The position numbers were made by a program, and so were the translations under genes. Shown piece after piece: positions 49,871-54,052 of a stretch of 54,052 nucleotides of DNA. The notes below the pieces were generated by a model. It made no database searches. It was not told the origin of the DNA and saw only the letters and a list, made by a program, of their open reading frames with translations. Each line of letters opens with the position of its first letter. Position 1 is the first letter of the stretch. The stretch is from Deltaproteobacteria bacterium (GTDB lineage: Bacteria; Myxococcota_A; Polyangia; Polyangiales; JADJMO01), in assembly GCA_022843175.1 (NCBI GenBank), contig JALHOE010000033.1, positions 1 through 54,052 of the forward strand. The letters are read 5' to 3'.

Positions 49871-52690
49871 CTACACCGCAGGCTGCGCGCGCCACTGCTC
49901 GGCCGTGGCTGCCGTGGGGATCGTGAAGAAGAAGATGGCGCCGCGGCCGAGCGTGCTCTCGGCCCACACGCGACCTCCGTGGGCCTCGACGATCCCGCGG
50001 ACGATGGGGAGCCCGAGGCCGGTGCCGTGGCGCTTCTGGGACTTGGCCTGCCAGAACTCGTCGAACACGTGAGGAAGATCCTCGGCGGCGATCCCCGCGC
50101 CGTCGTCCGCTACCCAGAACAGCACCTCGCCGGCCCGCGGCGCGGCTCCGACGGTGATGCTCCCGCCCGCATGAGTGAACTTCACGGCGTTGCCGATCAG
50201 GTTCTCGAGAACCTGCAGGAGCCGGTCTCGATCGCCCCACACCTCGGGAAGCGGCTCCGAGACGTCGCGACGAAGGTCGATCGACGCCGACGCGGCGAGC
50301 GTCTTGTGCGCGTCGCACGAGTCGAGGATCAGCTCGGTCGCGGGCACGCGGCACTGGTCCAGCGAGAGGCTCCCCGAATCCAGGCGGGTGATGTCGAGGA
50401 GATCCTGGATGAGCCGATTCATTCTTCGCGCGGCGCGTTCGATCACCTCGGCCGGTCGTCCCGAGCGACGCTCGGGGGCTCCGCCGGAGCGCCGCAACAG
50501 CCCGGCCTGCATGAGGATGCTGCTGAGCGGGTTGCGCAGATCGTGAGCGACGATTCGGAGGACCTCCTCGCGCGCCCGGATCGCGCGCGTGGCGAGCCGG
50601 TAGAGTCGCGCGTTCTCGATGGCGACAGCCGCCCTCTGCGCGAGCTCCTCTGCGAGCTGCACATCGGAGGGTCGGTACACACGGGACTCGGTCGAGGAGA
50701 TGAACGCCACCGCGCCCGCCGGCTCGCCGCGCACCAGGAGCGGCACCACCATCATGGACTTGGGCTCGAGTGACTGCAGCGCGCTCAGGTGGTCCTCGCT
50801 CTGAGCGAGCGAGCGGAGCGTCTTCGGGGTCACCCGCTCGAAGAGCGTGGTGCGCCGTGTCTCGAAGGCCTCCTTGGTGAGGTGCGGCCTCGAGCGATCC
50901 AGCCTGAGCTGCTTGAACAGGTCGCAGACCCAAGCCTTCTCGGGGGCCCGACTCTCGACGGTCTGTCGTCGTGTCTCGCCGTCGAGGGCCACATCGAGGA
51001 TGCAAAAATCTCCGAGCTCGCGCGCGGCGACCCGCGCGACGGTGTTGAGCGTCTCTTCGTAGTCCAACGTCGAGGCGAACAGCTTTCCGGCCTCGGCGAG
51101 CAGGCGAAGGTCGTCTTCGGCCCGCTTCCGCGAGGTGATGTCGAGCTGGGTCCCGACCATCCGAATCGGCTCTCCTCGCGGATTGCGCGCGAAGACCTTG
51201 CCGCGGTCGAGGATCCAGATCCAATTCCCCGACTTGGTGCGCACGCGATGCTCGACGCTGTACTCGGCCGCGTGCCCGCGCAGGTAGTCCTCGAGACGCT
51301 CCTGCACTCGCGGCCAATCCTCTGGATGAACACCGGCGATCCACGTGTCGACGTGGGGCGTGATCTCGTCGACCCGATACCCACGCATCTCGGCCCAGCG
51401 CGGGTTGAACACCACCCTGCCCGTCTCGATGCTCCAATCCCACGCGCCGAGGTCGGCGCCGCGAAGTGCGAGCTCGAAGCGCTCCCGCGCCTCCCGGAGC
51501 TCCTCCTCGTATTGCTTTCGCTCGGTGATGTCCTGGGTGATGCCGATCCCGCCGATGACCTCGCGGTGCTCGTCGAGCTCGAGGTCGGCCTTCTCGCGCA
51601 CCCACTTGACCCTGCCGTCCGCGACCACGCGGTGCTCGATGTCGTAAGGCTGACCGCGGAGCGCCGCGCGCCACGCGCGGTCGACGAAGGCGCGGTCGTC
51701 CGGGTGCACGCACGCGAGGAACCTCTCGTAGGTCATCTGCGTCCCGAGGGGGACGTTGAAGACGCGGTAGGTCTCGTCCGACCATTCGAGCACGTTCCTC
51801 CTGAGGTCGAGCCGCCAGCTGCCGACCCTGGCGACCGACTGCGCGCGGACGAGATCGGCCTGCTTGGCGCGCAGCGCTGCTTCGAGCGCCTTCCGCTCGC
51901 TGATGTCACGGACGACGCCCTGCCAGCGACCGTCGGGGAGGATCTTGGCGCTGATCTCGACCGGGACGAACGTCCCATCCTTTCGCCGCAGCCTCGCCTC
52001 GGCCACGTGCTTCGTCCCCGAGGGCGTCCCGGCCCCGCTCGGCTGGAGGTGCGCGACGTCCTCCGGCGGAAGCAGCTCGAGGGGCTTGCCGAGGATCTCG
52101 CCGCGCGCGTAGCCGAGCATCCGACAGCCCGCGTCGTTCACCGCGGTGTAACGACCGTCGAGGTCCGCGACGAAGATGCCGTCCGGCGCTTGCTCCAAGA
52201 GCGAAGCGAGCTCCACCGTCTCGCCGAGCTGCTTCCGCGACAGAACGTTGAGTACGCGCGCGCGCAGCTCCTCGATGGAGAAGGGCTTGGTGAGGTAGTC
52301 CTGCGCTCCCTCGCGCAGGAACGAGACCCGAAGCGCGTCGTCCGCCTTGGCGGTGAGCACGATGATCGGCGTCGCATCGAGCTCGGGGAGCTTTCGAACG
52401 GCACGAACCAGCTCATCTCCGCTCATCTCGGGCATCACCATGTCGGTGAGGATGAGATCGGGCGTGAGCGCCTTGGCCGTCTCGAGCCCCTCCCTCCCGT
52501 TGAACGCGACCACGACGGCGTAGTCCGGGCCGAGGTTCTCCGCGATGAAGCGGTTCATCGCGCGATTGTCCTCGACCACCAGCACGAGCCAGCGTTCCCC
52601 GTGCAGGTTGTTGACGCTCGTCGGTTCCGTCACGCCCCCACCTCGCACGTCGGTCAGCTGGTCCGTGAGGCCGTGGATCACGGTCTGCAC
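49871..52690 (-). CDS. Hybrid sensor histidine kinase: REC, three PAS, GAF, HisKA and HATPase
   Basis: The 939-residue product begins with a receiver domain (phospho-acceptor D83 in LILTDMVMPEMSG, the conserved Thr and the Lys in YLTKPFS), then three PAS regions near residues 160-280, 290-400 and 410-530 ('APDGIFVADLDGRYTAVND', 'PLGTQMTYERFLACVHPDDR'), a GAF domain at about 545-700, HisKA with phospho-His near 714 (RIVAHDLRNPLSS) and an ATPase domain (NLIGNAVKF, DDGAGI, GTGLGLPI). The order with REC first is a common myxobacterial hybrid. No membrane helix is present, so it senses a cytoplasmic signal or another kinase. The cognate output partner is not encoded here. Confidence 0.93.
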   Translation of the reverse strand: MQTVIHGLTDQLTDVRGGGVTEPTSVNNLHGERWLVLVVEDNRAMNRFIAENLGPDYAVVVAFNGREGLETAKALTPDLILTDMVMPEMSGDELVRAVRKLPELDATPIIVLTAKADDALRVSFLREGAQDYLTKPFSIEELRARVLNVLSRKQLGETVELASLLEQAPDGIFVADLDGRYTAVNDAGCRMLGYARGEILGKPLELLPPEDVAHLQPSGAGTPSGTKHVAEARLRRKDGTFVPVEISAKILPDGRWQGVVRDISERKALEAALRAKQADLVRAQSVARVGSWRLDLRRNVLEWSDETYRVFNVPLGTQMTYERFLACVHPDDRAFVDRAWRAALRGQPYDIEHRVVADGRVKWVREKADLELDEHREVIGGIGITQDITERKQYEEELREARERFELALRGADLGAWDWSIETGRVVFNPRWAEMRGYRVDEITPHVDTWIAGVHPEDWPRVQERLEDYLRGHAAEYSVEHRVRTKSGNWIWILDRGKVFARNPRGEPIRMVGTQLDITSRKRAEDDLRLLAEAGKLFASTLDYEETLNTVARVAARELGDFCILDVALDGETRRQTVESRAPEKAWVCDLFKQLRLDRSRPHLTKEAFETRRTTLFERVTPKTLRSLAQSEDHLSALQSLEPKSMMVVPLLVRGEPAGAVAFISSTESRVYRPSDVQLAEELAQRAAVAIENARLYRLATRAIRAREEVLRIVAHDLRNPLSSILMQAGLLRRSGGAPERRSGRPAEVIERAARRMNRLIQDLLDITRLDSGSLSLDQCRVPATELILDSCDAHKTLAASASIDLRRDVSEPLPEVWGDRDRLLQVLENLIGNAVKFTHAGGSITVGAAPRAGEVLFWVADDGAGIAAEDLPHVFDEFWQAKSQKRHGTGLGLPIVRGIVEAHGGRVWAESTLGRGAIFFFTIPTAATAEQWRAQPAV

Positions 52691-52774
52691 ATCGGAGCTT
52701 CTTCTGCGAGGGTCGCATGCAAGAAGCGGGAATCGACGCGCTCGGCGCGCGCTGAGCCCGCCGCACCGTGGGCT

Positions 52775-53782
52775 CTACGCGGACGCGGACTCGGCCACGC
52801 TCGGGGCGTCGAGCGCCGCCGCGAAGCGCTGAACGATCGCGCCGGCGGGCTCGACCCTCGTGACGCCGTCCACGCTCATCCCGGCTTGGAAGTACTGCTG
52901 ATAACCAGCGCCGCGCTGCGACGCCTGCTTGAGCTGCCACACCGAGCGCAACGAGTAGTACGAACGCACCCAGTGCTTGGCGCGCGGGTGCTGGAGCAGA
53001 CGCTTGGCGAGGAAGCCAGCCTTCGTGCCCACCGCGTCGACGTATGGCGTGCGAATGATCGCGACGGGCACGCCGCTGATCTTCTCGGTGTGGACGATGT
53101 CCTCTGCACGCGCGCCGACGATGGCCTGCTTGTAGTCCGCGTGCGCGCGGCACTCCTCGCTCGCGATGAACCGAGTGCCCATCTGGACGCCCGCGTAGCC
53201 GAGATCGAGCATCCGCACGAAGGCGGCCTCGTCACCGACGCCTCCCGCGCACACCACCGGCTTGCCGAGCGGCGCGATCTCGTCGAACAGCGCCTCGGGC
53301 GTGCGATCGCCCGAGTGCCCGCCCGCCCGCCCATTGACCGCGATGAACCCGTCGACGCCGTGCTCGGCGGCGCGCTCGGCCCACCGGCGGTTGGTGGCGT
53401 CGTGGTAGACGATGCCGCCCGCCGCGTGCACCGCGTCGACGACCCTGCGCGGGTTGCCGAGCGCGGTGATGAAGAACCGCACGCCCTCCTCGAGCGCGAT
53501 GTCGACCCAACGCTGCATCTGATCGAGCAACATCTTCGACGAGGCCTCGAGGATCGCGTTGAACCCGATCGGCTTGCTCGTCTGGCGCCGGATCATGCGG
53601 ATGCCCTCGCGCAGGTCGTGACGGTGGACGAAGATCATCGACACCGGCTGCACGACGCCGAGCCCGCCGGCCTCGCTCACCGCCGCGATGAGCTCGGGGT
53701 TGGAGCACGGGTACATCGCGCCGCAGATCAGCGGGAGCTCGATGCCGGCGTCACGGGTGAGGGGCGTCGTACGGTGGGCCAT
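52775..53782 (-). CDS. Nitronate monooxygenase-like flavoprotein
   Basis: The 335-residue product has the TIM-barrel pattern of the 2-nitropropane dioxygenase/nitronate monooxygenase family: 'LPLICGAMYPCSNPELIAAVSEAGGLGVV' at the start, 'FIAVNGRAGGHSG', 'PVVCAGGVGD' and 'GVQMGTRFIASEEC'. FMN binds through these loops. Such enzymes oxidise nitronates or reduce enoyl compounds in the cytoplasm. An FMN-dependent enoyl-ACP reductase role is an alternative. It lies 85 bp downstream of the kinase start on the same strand but is a separate unit. Confidence 0.8.
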   Translation of the reverse strand: MAHRTTPLTRDAGIELPLICGAMYPCSNPELIAAVSEAGGLGVVQPVSMIFVHRHDLREGIRMIRRQTSKPIGFNAILEASSKMLLDQMQRWVDIALEEGVRFFITALGNPRRVVDAVHAAGGIVYHDATNRRWAERAAEHGVDGFIAVNGRAGGHSGDRTPEALFDEIAPLGKPVVCAGGVGDEAAFVRMLDLGYAGVQMGTRFIASEECRAHADYKQAIVGARAEDIVHTEKISGVPVAIIRTPYVDAVGTKAGFLAKRLLQHPRAKHWVRSYYSLRSVWQLKQASQRGAGYQQYFQAGMSVDGVTRVEPAGAIVQRFAAALDAPSVAESASA

Positions 53783-53815
53783 TCCCAGCAGGGTAGCGCA
53801 CGATGACGCACCGTG

Positions 53816-54039
53816 TCACGTCGCTCGCGGCGCCCGCTGCGTAAGGCGGCGGAGCGCGCGGTCGCGTACCCGGATCGCGATCGCGCGCGCGCGTCGCGGG
53901 GTGACGTGACCGTGCGCCGAGAAGCCGCGCGGGGTGCGCCGATCGTCGACGGCGGGGAGCTCGATCTCGGCGTCGAACTTCGTCGCGAGCGCTTCGACGA
54001 CGTCCCACGCGAGCTCGGCGTGGCGCGCCTCGTCGGCGG
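53816..54039 (-). CDS. Ferritin-like domain protein, C-terminal part (cut by the contig end)
   Basis: The minus frame ending at TGA 53816-53818 begins at the edge with ADEARHAELAWDVVEALATKF and continues to 'RALRRLTQRAPRAT'. The 'DEARHAELAW' segment is the second metal-binding helix (ExxH) of ferritin-like four-helix proteins seen in myxobacterial genomes. Only about 74 residues remain and the true start is outside the window. The last codons before the edge overlap the adapter sequence at 54040 and should not be trusted. Confidence 0.55.
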
Positions 54040-54052
54040 AGATCGGAAGAGC
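54040..54052 (+). other. Illumina TruSeq adapter sequence at the contig edge (artefact)
   Basis: The final 13 bases read AGATCGGAAGAGC, identical to the start of the universal Illumina adapter. A 13-base match placed exactly at the edge is best explained by untrimmed adapter. It is not genomic, and the true genomic end is near 54039. Confidence 0.9.

Overview
The window looks like chromosome from a high-GC deltaproteobacterial lineage, most likely a myxobacterium of the Polyangiales type. This is inferred from gene content: three Hanks-type Ser/Thr kinases, a protein with a MYXO-CTERM-like tail, Asp/Cys-rich MopE-type metal-binding motifs, many small lipoproteins with LxxC lipoboxes, and a large REC-PAS-GAF histidine kinase. 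I see no prophage, insertion sequence or CRISPR array. The last 13 bases equal the start of the standard Illumina adapter, so the right edge is probably the end of an assembled contig and not natural DNA.

Layout. 1-6.2 kb: the start of a secreted protein (minus), then a plus-strand run of a secreted protein, a cytoplasmic GH13 amylase fused to a radical SAM/SPASM domain, and two overlapping Ig-like lipoproteins. 6.2-11.5 kb: a Cys-rich lipoprotein, an Ogt-AlkA DNA-repair fusion, a DUF3556-type membrane protein, a frameshifted glutathione S-transferase, a TatD nuclease and a small coupled protein. 11.6-18 kb: a tRNA-like sequence, a periplasmic protein, a kinase-TPR protein, a fatty-acid desaturase, a lipoprotein, a MopE remnant, and two genes (one per strand) that break off at the same point near 18,018.

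18-27.2 kb: a tightly overlapping nitrate assimilation operon on the minus strand (nasA-nirB-nirD-narK-cobA-outer membrane protein). It is preceded by a good sigma54 promoter match and by the gene for a NifA/NtrC-type sigma54 activator. nasA reduces nitrate to nitrite, nirBD reduce nitrite to ammonium, narK moves nitrate/nitrite, and cobA makes the siroheme precursor needed by nirB.

27-40.5 kb: membrane and unknown proteins, a large MopE lipoprotein, an ECF sigma factor coupled to a kinase-alpha/beta-hydrolase fusion, a cytochrome P450, YHYH and FG-GAP-like lipoproteins, a kinase-PATAN protein, a diacylglycerol-kinase-like enzyme and a deoxyribosyltransferase-like protein. 40.5-54 kb: a lidless Hsp70, an 80-nt nested hairpin, a GH13 amylase lipoprotein, a Cys-rich lipoprotein, a metallophosphoesterase, a nucleotidyltransferase-like protein, a PrmC-like methyltransferase, the MYXO-CTERM protein, the histidine kinase, a nitronate monooxygenase-like enzyme and the tail of a ferritin-like gene.

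The strongest candidates for something new are the amylase-radical SAM fusion, the kinase-hydrolase fusion with its coupled sigma factor, and the 80-nt hairpin between the Hsp70 and amylase genes. The 18.0-kb junction, the GST frameshift and the terminal adapter bear on whether the assembly can be trusted. All functions are read from sequence motifs; no database search was run.
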